Shown here piece after piece: positions 24,101-36,670 of a stretch of 64,000 bases of DNA. Location of the stretch: positions 5,146,001 to 5,210,000 of the forward strand of contig CP053155.1 in assembly GCA_014607495.2 (NCBI GenBank), read 5' to 3'. Each line of letters begins with the position of its first letter. The stretch's first letter is position 1. The stretch comes from Carposina sasakii (lineage: Eukaryota > Arthropoda > Insecta > Lepidoptera > Carposinidae). The notes beneath the pieces were generated by a model that saw only the letters and a program-made list of their open reading frames with translations, was not told the DNA's origin and did no database searches. The position numbers and the translations under genes were made by a program.

Positions 24101-25512
24101 CTCGAATGGAGACCGCGCCTCGGCAAGCGTAGCGTTGGGCGCCCTCCGGCTAGATGACCGATGACTTAAAGAGGACGGCTGGTAGGGACGGGATGGAAAA
24201 AACGGGAGATCGAGCCATGTGGCGTACACTAGGGGAGGCCTACGTCCAGCAGTGGACTACAATAGCCTGAAGATGAACCTAGTCCGACAGTAAAATCCCT
24301 AAGGTCTTAAGTCGTGGGCTCATCTCCTGAGGAAACGCCCCTGAGTTCCTTTATTGACTCTAACGGATATGCACGGAAGGAGATGCAGCTGATGTATTCT
24401 AGTAAAGCCGCACAGGCAGTGTGCTCAGTTTTTCCATATCTATCTATAACAAATTATTTAATTTATCTTAAGTGAAAGGATCAAGGGACGTTTAAAATAA
24501 TCTGATCCCTCTTGTACAAGGACCTCAAGAAAAGTCAAAGACGCCGGCCTTAATGCCTTCAGATAAAATCGGCAAATTGTGAATTGAAATCGCGTTTAGA
24601 GGGTTTATTACTCTGCCAAGAATTCTTATAGGATTTCCTGTAAATCTAAGTACCTACAAGTAATAAACAATATTTTTATGTATTTCACTTACTGTGCGGA
24701 GGAAGGATCTTCATTAGTATTTTGTCTTGCACTGATGTGGGATATGACTAAAATACCTACATCTCCTTCCGTGCATGGCATTCTCTCTGGTGATGAGCAG
24801 GAACATGTCACTGATCAGTGGGATCTTGTTTACGATAATGAGTTCTAGCTACCCTCTTTCGGGACCACAACCGTATTTATAATGTCTATGTTATAAAATG
24901 CTTTGTCATCTTTACATAGCCTAACTAAACCGATGATCTTAGATACCTGAAATTTGGAGGGTGTGTTCTTTGTCAGACGTGGGTATCCGATTAGAAATGA
25001 TTTTTCGAAATTCCCTCGGGAACGAAAAATAACGGGATTTGTAAAGTTTAAGCGGACAAAGTCGCAGGTATCTTAGGTATCTACTAGCATACCTACATAA
25101 CATAACTGGGGATAAAATAGTACCTAAGTAGTTTTAAAGGCGATCAAATAAACTCTTCAGCATTTTTCGATACCTAGGTACCTGATACGAGCGTTAGCAC
25201 ATAGGTACCTACAACGAAGGTAGGTGCATGCATATCCATTTTTTGTAAGTAATTTTCAAATAAGAAAGATGCTAGAATATGAAGATGGAATAGGCTATAA
25301 CTTACTTGCACTCTAGCTTCTGAAAGGCTGATCCTCAGTGCCACTTCTTCTCTAAGAAACACATCAGGATAGTGCGTCTTCTGGAAGAGAGACTCCAACT
25401 CGCTGAGCTGCTGAGGAGTGAACGTGGTACGATTCCTTCGCTGACGACGTCTACCAAACATGTACTCTGTCAGCAAATCGCCTGGCAACGGCGAAAGGTA
25501 CGGACCCGCCAT
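21127..25512 (-). CDS. Paired-class (Q50) homeodomain transcription factor, three exons
   Basis: Exons in transcript order 25306-25512, 21945-22059 and 21127-21719 give 304 aa. The homeodomain covers about residues 24-83. Helix 1 opens [11 protein letters not shown] and [11 protein letters not shown] leads into helix 2. Helix 3 is [12 protein letters not shown] with Gln73 at homeodomain position 50, so it belongs to the Q50 paired-like class and should bind TAAT-type sites in the nucleus. The intron between codons 69 and 70 falls at homeodomain position 46/47, a classic site in this class. Past the domain comes [13 protein letters not shown], then a Pro/Ser/Asp-rich tail without an OAR-like motif that I can recognise. 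The start at 25512 is supported by an in-frame TAA two codons upstream. No paired domain is present. I cannot assign the orthologue with confidence. Confidence 0.9.
22060..25305 (-). other. Intron 1 of the homeobox gene
   Basis: 3.2 kb between homeodomain codons 46 and 47. It contains a partial element at about 22237-22490 (related to 16339-16620), the RTE LINE at 22855-24275, and interspersed repeats around 24290-24415 and 24750-24870. Confidence 0.8.
22855..24275 (+). pseudogene. Decayed, 5'-truncated RTE-clade LINE reverse transcriptase
   Basis: Starts inside the reverse transcriptase (after a truncated 5' end) and reads [57 protein letters not shown], then [13 protein letters not shown] and [12 protein letters not shown]. 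The motif that is normally FADD is FAED here. An in-frame TAA at 23334-23336 splits two halves that share one frame. Three Trp codons downstream have become stops (ETW at 23907, KWQW near 24050, ARW near 24155) and there is a small frameshift after 24005. The 3' tail is GGCCTACGTCCAGCAGTGGA. It lies on the opposite strand to the host homeobox gene and cannot be active. Confidence 0.88.
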
Positions 25513-26407
25513 AACTTATAATGAAGCCATTTTACTAAACTTTGCACCAAAAGTTATTCAACTTTAACGCACAGAACTTTAAGGGATTATGCAGGCGACT
25601 TTAATCACAGTCGGTCGCTAGAAGACTGTTCCAAATTCAACTAAAATCTCCTTGAATTTCCACCCTAGCTCCACCCCTTGGCGATCAAACCGTTGTCTGC
25701 TATTCGTCGAACCTCCCAGGGGTTGGTAATTTCAGCCAATCACAAGGCTTTGTGAGGGGTAGCGTTTAATAGGTGTAGATTGTATTATATCGGATATACC
25801 TGAATGTTAGTCTGGTATAAATGTGGTTACCTTTGTCAACTGGAGCTAATTATTAAATACTGTCACCATTTTGTAATCAGTTTTATTTGATAGGGGTTGA
25901 TGTTTTACAGTTTCAATGTAGGTCCGACATTTTATTATTAGGAGTTATATTACCTACCTGTCAGTAAATATGTGTAGGTATTTTAGTTTTTGTGCAGGAC
26001 TTAAAGCTAACTTTGATACGAACTTAAACTGTTTTTTTATTGGTTAACAAATGTAACAGATTGATCTATCCAGTGTTGTAACTATCACTGACTTATATAT
26101 GCAAAATCTTATAATGTTAGAATGTAACTTCTGTGAACAAACCTTTTAAATAAATAAATAAACAAATGAATAATTATTTATATAAACCTCTAAAAATGAT
26201 TAAAGTGGAAAAGTGATATTGAATGAGCTTTACGCATTTCCGACAACATGCGGTCGATAAATAGACACAACGGTCTAGGTCATTGCGGATGTACAAGTCG
26301 TACAAGTAATATTTTCCTTTGTGACATTAGTACTTGACCGGAAAATATATAGCCCGGATGAGGTAGACATAATAGATTAACAGTGCTATTAGTTATTAGA
26401 AAACAGC

Positions 26408-26526
26408 AGTGTTGCCGAACTATCGATAGTTTAACTATCGATAGGACTATCGATACTATTGTTTTTGCCCAACTATCGACAGTCAATCGATAGACTATCG
26501 ATAGTGGACTATCGAGCGGCAACACT
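26408..26526. mobile_element. Small TATCGATA-rich palindromic MITE with 10-bp target duplication
   Basis: Ends AGTGTTGCCG and CGGCAACACT are perfect complements. The flanks AGAAAACAGC at 26398-26407 and 26527-26536 are identical. Inside are four TATCGATA palindromes and several near copies. A 9-11 bp duplication points to a Mutator-like (MULE) origin; the class is inferred. Confidence 0.75.
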
Positions 26527-26984
26527 AGAAAACAGCAAAGTTTGACAGCAAAATGTATGGGGTATCTGTCAAATTTAGGCCATGTTTACCCTAAAAATGT
26601 ATGATATCGCTGACACCTCTTTCTTCTTTGACTAAGGGCCGACTTTTCTATTGGCCAGATAGCATATCTGAAAGATAAAGTCGATCCTGACTTAATCTTG
26701 ATAAAGTTTTAGATCAGATTTATGCTTCAGAATACAAGTAGGCTATCAGACCATTACTTTGTGACTGTCTATATTGTAGCTGAATACAGGTACTTATATT
26801 TTAAGTTAAAGTTCATGCTGTCTCTATTCTGATCAAATTTTAGAGAAAGATAGCCAGCATCAAATTTATTTGTCTGTTAGAACTACTGTATTGTAAAAGC
26901 ATCCCTTAGCAGATGATAATCTACCTTCTAATATAATTTAGATTCCCACTCGGGTGGAGAATTTTTTCCATTTCTTTATTTAGA

Positions 26985-27316
26985 ACTAGTGGACGCCCGC
27001 GACTCCGTCCACGCGGACTACAGAAAAAACAAAATGTCGAAATTATCCGGGATAAAAACATTTTCCCGGGATAAAAAGTAGCCTATATGTTAAATGGGAC
27101 CTATCACAATATATTCCTGAAAACTGCATCGAAATTGGTTCAGTCGTTTCTGAGATTAGCGTGCACATACGCACAGACAAACCGACAAACAGACAAAAAT
27201 TCAAAAATCATTATTTTGGGTAGTATTGCGTTGATAAAGGTCTCCTATAATATTTTTTCTCATATATCTTCCATGTACAGACAGCGATCCGTTACATTTT
27301 TATTATATGTATAGAT
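26985..27316 (+). repeat. ACTAGTGGACGCCCGCG interspersed repeat, copy b (longest)
   Basis: Full-length looking copy: ACTAGTGGACGCCCGCGACT start, AACTGCATCGAAATTGG and TGAGATTAGCGTGCAC in the middle, ATTATATGTATAGAT end. Confidence 0.75.
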
Positions 27317-29094
27317 TTTACATAACTAATAGCCAGCGCCGGCCCGAAGTAAATTTTAGAATGGAGCGAGTTCCAATTATGGCGCCTCTCCTGTTTGCTC
27401 CTAATAATATATACCTATATCTTTACCATTTAGGCGCCCTCTAGGATTTGGCGCCTGGAGCGACTGCTCCGTTCGCCGTATAAGCGGGCCGGCCCTGCTA
27501 ATAGCCTACCTATTACATACTTTACCGCTTCTATAATATGGTCAATGAACAATGACATTACACAAGAAATTGTAAAAAATAAATACTGACAAATATTACT
27601 ATGTATAATTAAGGGCTATAGGTACCCATTTACCAACATTATTTTACATAAAAGTGACTAACATTAAATTAACCGCCGCCACCCCTACTTCCAGGGGTGT
27701 CCGCCCGCCGCCGCACCGTTAAACGAGTTTCAGCAACATTTTAATGAATAACACTTCCTCCCTCCCACTACCCAGACCCACCCCACCCCCTCGCGATGCA
27801 CTAATTAAACATTCGAGCCATATTGTTAGGATGTTGCGGCGGTTTCAATTATACACAGAATAGTCGGCAAAATGCATTTTTTTCTTGATATTTTTTGCTT
27901 AATTACCTATAGAAGAGAACTGCATTATGTTGGGTAAATATGTTTGCGAACTGCATAGTAAAATGTAAGTAAGTATTTAATAATTATAGGTAGCATGTAA
28001 GCAGGTACATGACGTAGCTGCATACGGGCATCATTCCAATCAATTCTATTCAAAATTGTAATGGAATAAAAAAAAACAAAGTGAACCTATATGACCATAT
28101 TATATATGATATTGATGATGGTTACGATCATGGAACTAACCAAGCAAGAAATAATAACAAATATAAAAATACTGAATATCCGAGCATGTCGTAAGAGTCG
28201 ACTAAGGAACTCGGGGGCATTCTATCTCTCGTTAGAGAGTAAGTATATTCTTTGCATTCTATTAAACGATAAGCTAGCAACATGTCACTTGATCATTTAC
28301 GTCTGTCCTCGATATGCTAACGTGGCTGTGGGATATCTTTTAATATTCTGCAGGTCTGACTACCCTGTTTCAAAAATATAGCCGAAGTATATCAATAGCA
28401 TTCACACAGGGAAAACTACATAAAAAAACTAACAGCAACTTTGATTTAGATAGCTTTATAGCCCTTATTATAACATTTTACTTGAGGTCAAATTATCTCA
28501 ATGGATCCTATAAAAATTTGGATGGTCAACCGACCTCCCATAGGTACGCCACAGACCGAAGTAGTTTTAAGTTAGCTATAGATATTCTAAATTTTGTATG
28601 ATCTTTTAGTAAATAAATAAACCCAATATGAATCTCAATGGATATTTGGGCAGTCCCAAGTTTGAATTGGCAATCAAAAAGGCGCACATACTGGTATGTT
28701 TAATGTTTATTTTTAATTAACCAAACATTGGTACTTACCTATGCAAAATGAACTGCACTTCACTCATTTACACCCTTGCTATCGTGCAGGTAATCAAGAT
28801 AATTACTCAAAACAACAATTTTGTTGAAATCTCGTCAACAGCTCAATTAGTTAATTAATCTTTTTTTCCGCTTTTAAATAGCATTTATAAGCGAAGCATC
28901 AACCGGTGGAAAGCTCCCCCATTGCGCTAGGGTTGATAATCTACGTATTAAATAAAAATATATTGAAAATTGACACTTACAAGCTAGGTATTATGTGATA
29001 ATCAATACCATCATTTATCTCATCTCATTTTCGGTGTAGATGCGGTCAAAGAAATACAGTATAATATACGAGTATGCTTAAATATTATTTAGCT

Positions 29095-29150
29095 AATGCA
29101 AAGGTCGTGGGTTCGATTCCCACCCGGGTGAGGAATTTTTTCCATTTCTT
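29095..29150 (+). repeat. tRNA-derived SINE fragment
   Basis: GTGGGTTCGATTCCCACCC is a B-box-like tRNA T-arm, followed by AATTTTTTCCATTTCTTTATT. The same tail is at 26945-26980, and the reverse form at 55765-55860. Confidence 0.55.
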
Positions 29151-31149
29151 TATTAATAATTTTATAATATTTATTTTCCTAAAATCGGGGGTAAGCTCAA
29201 ATCCATAAACACCTGGGGCTGTAAATAAACCTCCATAAAAAGCACTCCATATAGGCTATTATGTATGCAATTTCTTGTCTTTACAAGTGTAAAGGCAAGC
29301 TTTTTCAGGACTTAACTTTCTGTTTAACCGAAGATAGTTTGTAGGACTAAGATAAATTGTTACAATCCATTAGTAAAACCATGTCCCTTATTGAGTGCAG
29401 GGAAATTGATCTCCTACGTGTTATTTAAAGCTACCGTAGTAATATTTACAAAAAACTGGCAGCCCTAGCTAACAGTGTTTAGTGATCAGTTACACAAAGC
29501 GCATTGAGTGCACTGTGCACTACTGCACACTGCACACTCGCTGCGCTAAATCACTCCTGTGCTTAGGTATGAGAAAATTCAAGTGCGTGTTTATGTACGG
29601 TTAAGACGAGATAACTTTGTTTACTTTCTTGCCTTTATAAAGGAAGAAGTGGTGAAAAATATGGAATACCTATCCTCAAAATTTGTGGCTCGAGCTTAAA
29701 TGAGTAATGTTTATTTTCCACATAGTTAGTATTTATTTATTTGAAATAAAGCAGACATAAATGGTTTTATAAAAACAAGGGTGAAGCTTACGCCTAATTA
29801 CATTAATGTCCTTCGAGACATCTCACAAGGAACATTTATGAGGAAACGAGACAATTTAAAAACAGTAACAAAACATAATAAATAATTATGGTACCTACCA
29901 TGTAAGTACCCACATATTAATGTCCTGAACTACTGAAGTACTGAACTACTTCAAGAAAATAATGGCAGGTTTGGGATCCTGCACCGACTGCCCATTTCGT
30001 GAACATCTACTACTTAATCATGGAGTTTTCTTTAACTGGATAACACGAATAGTGTGTGCAGCGGTTCTTATTTTCGAAAATTATTATAGATAACTATATA
30101 AAAGTCATATTTTGAACATCATAATATGTTATATCGACAATTTATCGATGGTTTTCAATGAGAGAAACAGTCCTTTAATGTTTTTGCGGTTTACAAAGCT
30201 AGACATATCAAATTTTGTTCATACCGTACCTACCTACATTATTAAAAAAACGTAACCATTAGAACAAAAGCCTAAAAATCTTGCTCAAAGCGCATCACCA
30301 GGCGTCACACCCTTTGACGACAATTTCTTCATGCGTCACCAAACGCTCTCTAATCAAAATACGTTATGCTTTGCTATATCAAAAGCTCTACGTAGAGTCG
30401 CTTCCTTCCTTTGTCCGAGCTCATCCGTTTTGTTTTAACACCCCCTTTTAACTTTCATACATTCATGTAAGCCTCCTTCGAGATTGGGGAGAGTGTACAT
30501 TGTACAAGTTTAGTTTAGTTACTTGCTTGACGTGGCTGGTTTCCCGGAATTCTGCTGTTCTGTCTTTCCCATCTCGAGATTAAGCCATGTGTAATAATGT
30601 GTATTATTATGTTACGTTACTTCACTGAGTTTCGTTAGGTAAAGGCATTTTGTAGATCGTGGACAAATCCTAGAGAATTTCAATAGATTTGATTCATTTT
30701 AAAACATTGGTATTATAGAATATTTGGACTCTCTATCTCTTACTTATTTAGTACAGGTAACTAAGTACTTCGTCTGGTGTACTAAAACCAACTCCACTAT
30801 TTTTTTCCTGAGAATGAAGAATTTTAAAAAGTCGTAAAATTTTAGAATTTTCCTGCGAAAATTTTCAGTGGTTTTCGCTTCAGAATCTACCTATACTCGT
30901 AACTTGCCGCCCAAGACGATGCTTCGGTTGTTTGGTTCAAAATAACACAGGATTTAGCATAACAATTTTGTGTACTTATTTGCTTTTTTACGGAGTCCAT
31001 AAAATAGCTGACATGAACAATTAGATATTTTGCTATTAAGTATATTGCGTTAAGCCCGCTTCAAATTGATACCTACTAAGTTTAGGTACTTATCTGCTAT
31101 TGGAACAGGTACTCTATCAGCATTAAAGAGTATTGAAATGACATATTTT

Positions 31150-31169
31150 AGAGAGAGAGAGAGAGAGAG
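31150..31169. repeat. (AG)10 microsatellite
   Basis: 20 bases of uninterrupted AG. Confidence 0.95.
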
Positions 31170-31499
31170 GGGTAGCAGACAAAGTACTAACCATACAGAT
31201 CAACCGGACATAATAGTAGTAAACGGGAGACCAAATCTCATTTCCACATAACGCTACTTAAAATATAAGCACATTGTACTCTCCTCTTAACACCCTAACT
31301 CTTCCCGCTTGATATATTTATGATTAAGCATCTCTTCCAAAGGCAGACATTGTCTTTGCGAGCCCCGCTGCGGCGCTCCATCCGTCTTGCTTTCACACCA
31401 CTTCCCCCTTTCTTTGCAGGCACGAGATTTTTTTAATTATGACGTTGGGCCTTTTTGTCTTTGAGCTAGGTAGGGGAAGAACAGGGGACTTGGTGGAGT

Positions 31500-31680
31500 C
31501 GGGCTTCGATATGTTAGTTTACAACTGATTGGTGTAAGTTGAATCCTGCCTGCCGCGTCATAGGCCCTGGGTTCGAATCCTTTGATTATCATGAATATAT
31601 GATATGTTTGTTTTCAAGTCATGGATGTTCATGGATGTATGTAATTCTGAACTTTAAGTTGGATAGAGACGATGCAATGC
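31500..31680 (+). repeat. tRNA-derived SINE, decayed copy
   Basis: CCCTGGGTTCGAATCC is a B box; the downstream body (TTTTCAAGTCATGGATGTTC) matches the better copy at 54228-54480. Confidence 0.6.
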
Positions 31681-32478
31681 AATAGGGAAAAATTTACAAT
31701 ATTCGCAGATACCTACCTTATCCGGAATCCGCTACTTGGGAAATATATTTTGTTGTTCAGCATAGAGAATGGCAATCGACATTATCATAAAAATTATAAT
31801 CATTAACCCTTCGAATGCTATATTATGTATAATTACGTAGGTACATAAGTTTTCCTAATACAGGTTTTAACTTAAAAGGAGAGACCATACCATTGTAAAA
31901 AAACACTCATGCAATAACGATTTTGAATTTGAATTTGAAAGTTGTAGGTATAATAGAATTATCAGTTTTACCAATCGTTATAAAAAAAGAAAAATCAATT
32001 CCTTAACCATGAACTAAAAAAATAAAAATTATAATCAGAAGTGAAGCTACATCGTGAGGAGTCGCGCGGCAGTACCGGAAGGCCTGATTATAGTACAGGA
32101 ATTAATTTGCAGACACGACGAAACTGCGCTATAGTGCGGTAGGGGGCGCTAGGGTGTCGACAGGGGGAGGAGAGGGGTGAAGGGGTGGCGCACCTGAACA
32201 ACGTAACTACGGTGTAAATGAGTTTGGGTACAGTCGGCGAGGAAATGCAAGTTTCTATTAAGAACTTTGTCGGCGAGTGTACCTTCCGTTTTTAAAGTGT
32301 TTGCAACTGAAAAATATGCTTTGTAAAATGAAGTTGCATACATTTTTGGGTTTTGTTTAAACTTAGTTACAGGCATTATCTGTTTGTAGAAGCATTATAG
32401 GTAAGGTCTTTCAAAATTAGTGATTTGCTTTTGACACGAAACTAGGTAGGTAAAAAGGACCAACTCCGAAATAGTGAT

Positions 32479-32549
32479 ATAAAAATCAGCTGTTCCATAC
32501 AATCTCAAATAATTACTGCACTGAAATGTATGGAACAGCTGATTTTTAT
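32479..32549. repeat. Perfect 23-bp hairpin, 25-base loop
   Basis: Arms 32479-32501 and 32527-32549 are exact reverse complements (core AATCAGCTGTTCCATACA). Size and shape resemble a small-RNA precursor or a remnant of a palindromic element; no larger arms are seen. Confidence 0.85.
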
Positions 32550-33684
32550 GGTGGTTATTTAAGGGTCAATTTTTCCACTGCTCAAATATTCTATCTGTTT
32601 TTCTCTAAAACTAGAACAAGATAGAGACAGGAACTTTATCCTTCCGATAGGATATTTGACCTTTGGAATTATTGGCCCTAAAATAAAATAATATTTATGT
32701 AAATGAATAAAGTAGTTATGTACTACGATTAAATGTTCATATCCTTCGATAAACAGTTTCCGTACAGGTAGGCAGGTACTTTAGTCTTCACTATCGATAT
32801 CTTAATAGATATGTATCTTGAATAATATTTTTTAAAACAAGAAAATTAACTTATCTTCATCAAGTTATCAGAATAAAATAATAACATTACTTAAGGAGCC
32901 TGATCGGTGTTTTTTCGCATTTGCCTAGTCGCATCATTGAATAGCTGAAGGGTGAACCGGGCCTCTGTGCTCTCAACATTCTATTAATACGAAAACAATT
33001 CGTCCCTTGCCGCTAACGCTACGTGTACAGTGCAGAGCTCAAAAATCGTCTATGTTGGTATAGCATTTTAATTATGTATCTATGTATCTGTAGTTATTTC
33101 AGTGGATTGGCGCGTCCTTATACCAAAAGTTTGTAGGTAGGTACACCGTGAAAAAACAAACTGTTTAGGGATTTACGGGGTCGCGTCGCGTCAAAGGGAA
33201 AATAGAAGTAATATCAATGAGTGTTACCTGGGCGTTTTCTCTTCTTTCTTCTTCCGCGCGAAATTTGTCGCAGGGTTTAGGTCACTATAGTCCACTTTTA
33301 GGGTACAGGCACTCTTATTGGGTAGGTCGGTTTGTCATACACGAAAATTCACTTGTTGAGACGCAAGCTCGGTACCGCGATGGTTGGACAACAATTACTA
33401 GCGTGGCCGAGCGAAAGCACACGGGGCCCGCGTCCGGCGACGAAGAAAAGAGCAGGCAATTCAAATAGGGAGATATAAAATTATAGTTTAAATATAATGT
33501 TTTTACTGCTCCTAGAGATCGTACGTAAACCTACGAGTATGCTGTGTAAAAATAACCAATTTTCCAGTAACCATTCACACGCAAAGCGATCCCTAAAGAC
33601 TATACATATGCGCTCCGACTGCAATCACCGATTGCTCTATTGTGGTACAGATTAAAATTTTAGGGTTCACCCGTTAATGTGATT

Positions 33685-33840
33685 GCACTCTTTTCTACGG
33701 AACTCATGTGATTAAATGCAGATATCATAGGGGCTCAGTGTGTTTTTAATCACGTTTCGTGATTCGCGATCCGATTGTCGAAGGGTTTGATTTGAATATG
33801 GTGATTTTTTTGTTTATTGACACTTTTGTGATTAAGTTAA
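33685..33840. promoter_or_regulatory. Cluster of GTGATT / AATCAC motifs
   Basis: Within 156 bases GTGATTGCAC, GTGATTAAAT, TTAATCACG, CGTGATTCGC, GGTGATTTT and TGTGATTAAG occur. Spacing is irregular, so this is not a simple tandem repeat. A homeodomain-type binding cluster is possible but unproven. Confidence 0.25.
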
Positions 33841-34034
33841 ATGCTTATTTAAGGAAGTATCTGATTAACGATCATTTACCTATCTGTAGGTAGATTAGGT
33901 GTTGTTGGTGAAGGATTGACATATATTTCAAAGTTCTATCACTGTAAACGAAACATTTAAAATTATCTGTTTATTCTATTAAATTATTTCAATAAATTCA
34001 TAAGATGACAGTATAAACTATATTGTTATACTTA

Positions 34035-34096
34035 GTTTTATTATAATGTGCCTTATTTCAATAGGTAAATTAAAATAAGGCACATTATAATAAAAC
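34035..34096. repeat. Perfect 24-bp hairpin, 14-base loop
   Basis: Arms 34035-34058 and 34073-34096 are exact complements (core ATAATGTGCCTTATTT). Pre-miRNA-like size; nothing else supports expression. Confidence 0.85.
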
Positions 34097-34532
34097 AGTT
34101 GAAAGCAAGAGGGCATTCTAATCTAATTCCTTTCAGTAGTTTTTATAAATTACAATGACATATTTTATAGAAGCCTTCTTTATTCTCAGAAAATAATAGA
34201 CAAAAATAAGCTTATAAAGTAACAAAATTGAATTTGAACTTATAAAGTAAAGTTACATCGGATTATCTATAAACAAACATGTAAGTATTTTATCCGAGAG
34301 TACATTTCGAATTTCGTCGGCTTACGCTTGATTCCATTCATCCGATATTTTAGCGAATTCATTTGATATTCTGTAATATAAATGTATTCGATATTCCGAT
34401 ATAAACGTATTCAATATTCGATATTAATGTATTCAGCGGCGCCGGGCCGCAATTTTCATTTTGTAATTTTTAGCGAGTGCGCATTCGTGTCTGCGATGTT
34501 CAAAGTATTTGTACTAACCTGTTTTATTAAAA

Positions 34533-34855
34533 ACTAGTGGACGCCCGCGACTCCGTCCGCGTGGACTATAGAAAAAACAAAATGTCGAAATTATCCGGGA
34601 TAAAAACATTATCCCGGATAAAAAATTGCCTATATGTTAAGTGGGACCTGTCACAATATATTTATTCCTGATTCCTGAAAACTGCATCGAAATCGGTTCA
34701 GTCGTTTCTGAGATGCGTTTCTGCGTGCACAAACGCACAGACCAACCGACAAAAATTCCAAAAATCATTCTTTTGGGTACTATTGCGTTGATAATGGTCT
34801 CCTATAATATTTTTTCTCATATATCTTCCATGTACAGACAGCGGTCCTTTACATG
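34533..34855 (+). repeat. ACTAGTGGACGCCCGCG interspersed repeat, copy c
   Basis: Same start and body as copy b. It runs directly into a family 2 MITE fragment at 34856 (CGTTGCCACCCTTAACGAAG), so one inserted at the end of the other. Confidence 0.7.
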
Positions 34856-35050
34856 TTTTTTCGTTGCCACCCTTAACGAAGGGTACGTTCTCTATACATC
34901 AAATAAAGTAAGTTTATGACAAAAAAAATGCTGGGAAACGATGTACTTTTTTTATTTTTTATTACTTGATCGGGCGAAATTTATAGTGTCCAGGTTTATG
35001 CTAGTTTTTTCATAAACAGATATTAATTATTTCTCATGAAAAAATGTATG
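34856..35050 (+). mobile_element. TA-flanked MITE, family 2 copy 4 (left part only)
   Basis: Matches the first half of 2280-2663, ending near TTAATTATTTCTCATGAAAA. Confidence 0.6.
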
Positions 35051-35275
35051 TATAGAATAGATATAGAAGACTAGCTGTTGCCTGCGAGCACGTCTACGTG
35101 GACTACAGAATGTATCCTTCTTCGTACTCCCAACTATAAGTATGCAAACATTCAAGAAGATTGTTTGAGGAAAAAACGCATGAAGAGGTAACAAACGAAC
35201 AAATTTAACTTCGCATTTAGAATATTGTAGGATTGTTTAAATATGGTTACTCTTGATAACTGTCCTTTGTTTCTT

Positions 35276-35456
35276 ATCTATACATATAATAAAATTGTAA
35301 CGAATCGATGTTTGTGCACGCTAATCTCAGAAACGGCTGAACCGATTTCGATGCAGTTTTCAGGAATATGTTGTGACAGGCTTTTTATCCCGGATAATAT
35401 CGCCATTTTATTTTTTCTGCAGTCCACGCGGACGGAGTCGCGGGCGTCCACTAGTA
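35276..35456 (-). repeat. ACTAGTGGACGCCCGCG interspersed repeat, copy d (internally deleted)
   Basis: Reverse orientation, ending GGACGGAGTCGCGGGCGTCC and ACTAGT. The middle is shorter than in copy b. Confidence 0.7.
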
Positions 35457-36670
35457 TTCACTAAAATTCATTGTAGGGATCCATCGATGGATCTTTTCTA
35501 TGATTACTTAAACTTTGTTTAGGGATTTGGATTTTTTTTGAGCTGGTAAGTGTCCGGAGATTTATTATAGATCCCAACCAAAGGGTTGGTTAAAATTTAT
35601 AGCGTTCGTGATTGAAAACTTTGAGAACCACGTGGTACACAGATTGTTTGCTCCATATAATTTTATAGAACCCCCCAGCTAGGGGGAGTAACATCCCAAA
35701 AACAGTTAAATATTCTCTCAATTTCGCACAAAAGAAACGCGTATAAAGTACATTTTTCTTTTTAATTAATTTGCAACGAATAGAAAATGAGATACTAAAA
35801 TAAACGTTATTATTATCTTTTAATTTATATATCTGTGTTGTTCACAGTGTAATATTGATTGTAGTGTAGGTATAATGTAATTAAGATCTCCTAACTAGAG
35901 ACATCTTAGTAGTGGAGAAATCGTGGTAGAGCAAGGACATCTTCCCAAGTAAGTATTGTACAAACTTGCTCAGTAAAAATAGTCAGCTCGAAAAGTTGTC
36001 ATCTTATTCATAGCGGCGCTGCTGCACACCTCCTGGAAACCCTAATCGCCTCTTACGATACCACAGACATGTATTATGTACGAGTATTGTGACTTGAAAT
36101 CGTAATATCCTGCCACCAGTGGAATCATCAAATCTCATAGTTTATCTTTCTGAGTCGATAGCGTAAGAAAAATATTACTATCTAGTACCTACTAAATTCC
36201 CCTTACCACCTGCGAGTTTTTCATCACGTGAAAATCTATTTCGAAAACACCATCCCTCCGTGGAAATTCTTTCACCTCTTCACCTCGACAATGCGCTGAA
36301 ACTGGCATGTACCTCATTATCTATTGTGCAGTACATCATCACGTCTGCTGTAATTAGACGGTGCGTGTTCGCTGTAATCAGTCTTGCACCTGCAAGCTCG
36401 GATGTTAGGGTACTGGAAATGCCAATAAATATCATTGTTTGTTTTCTAACTGACTTCCGAAAAAATAGAGATTATCAATTTATCGGTATGGTTTCATCTG
36501 TAAGTAAATTAGAGTAGGCCTAGCATTGATCATAAAGAATTATTAATTTGTTCGCGACCTAAAACTGATATGTGAATGATATTTCAAGCCAAGCTAATGG
36601 TACAGTACATATCTGTCTATCATGCTAGACTGACCGATACAGTCGTACCTACTTATATTGTAAAAATCTA

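Noticed and set aside
33217..33468. 83-codon open frame on the + strand
   Set aside because: No family resemblance and no acceptor or donor pattern; codon use is not convincing.
36260..36517. 85-codon open frame on the + strand
   Set aside because: AT-rich, no motif, no splice signals in context.
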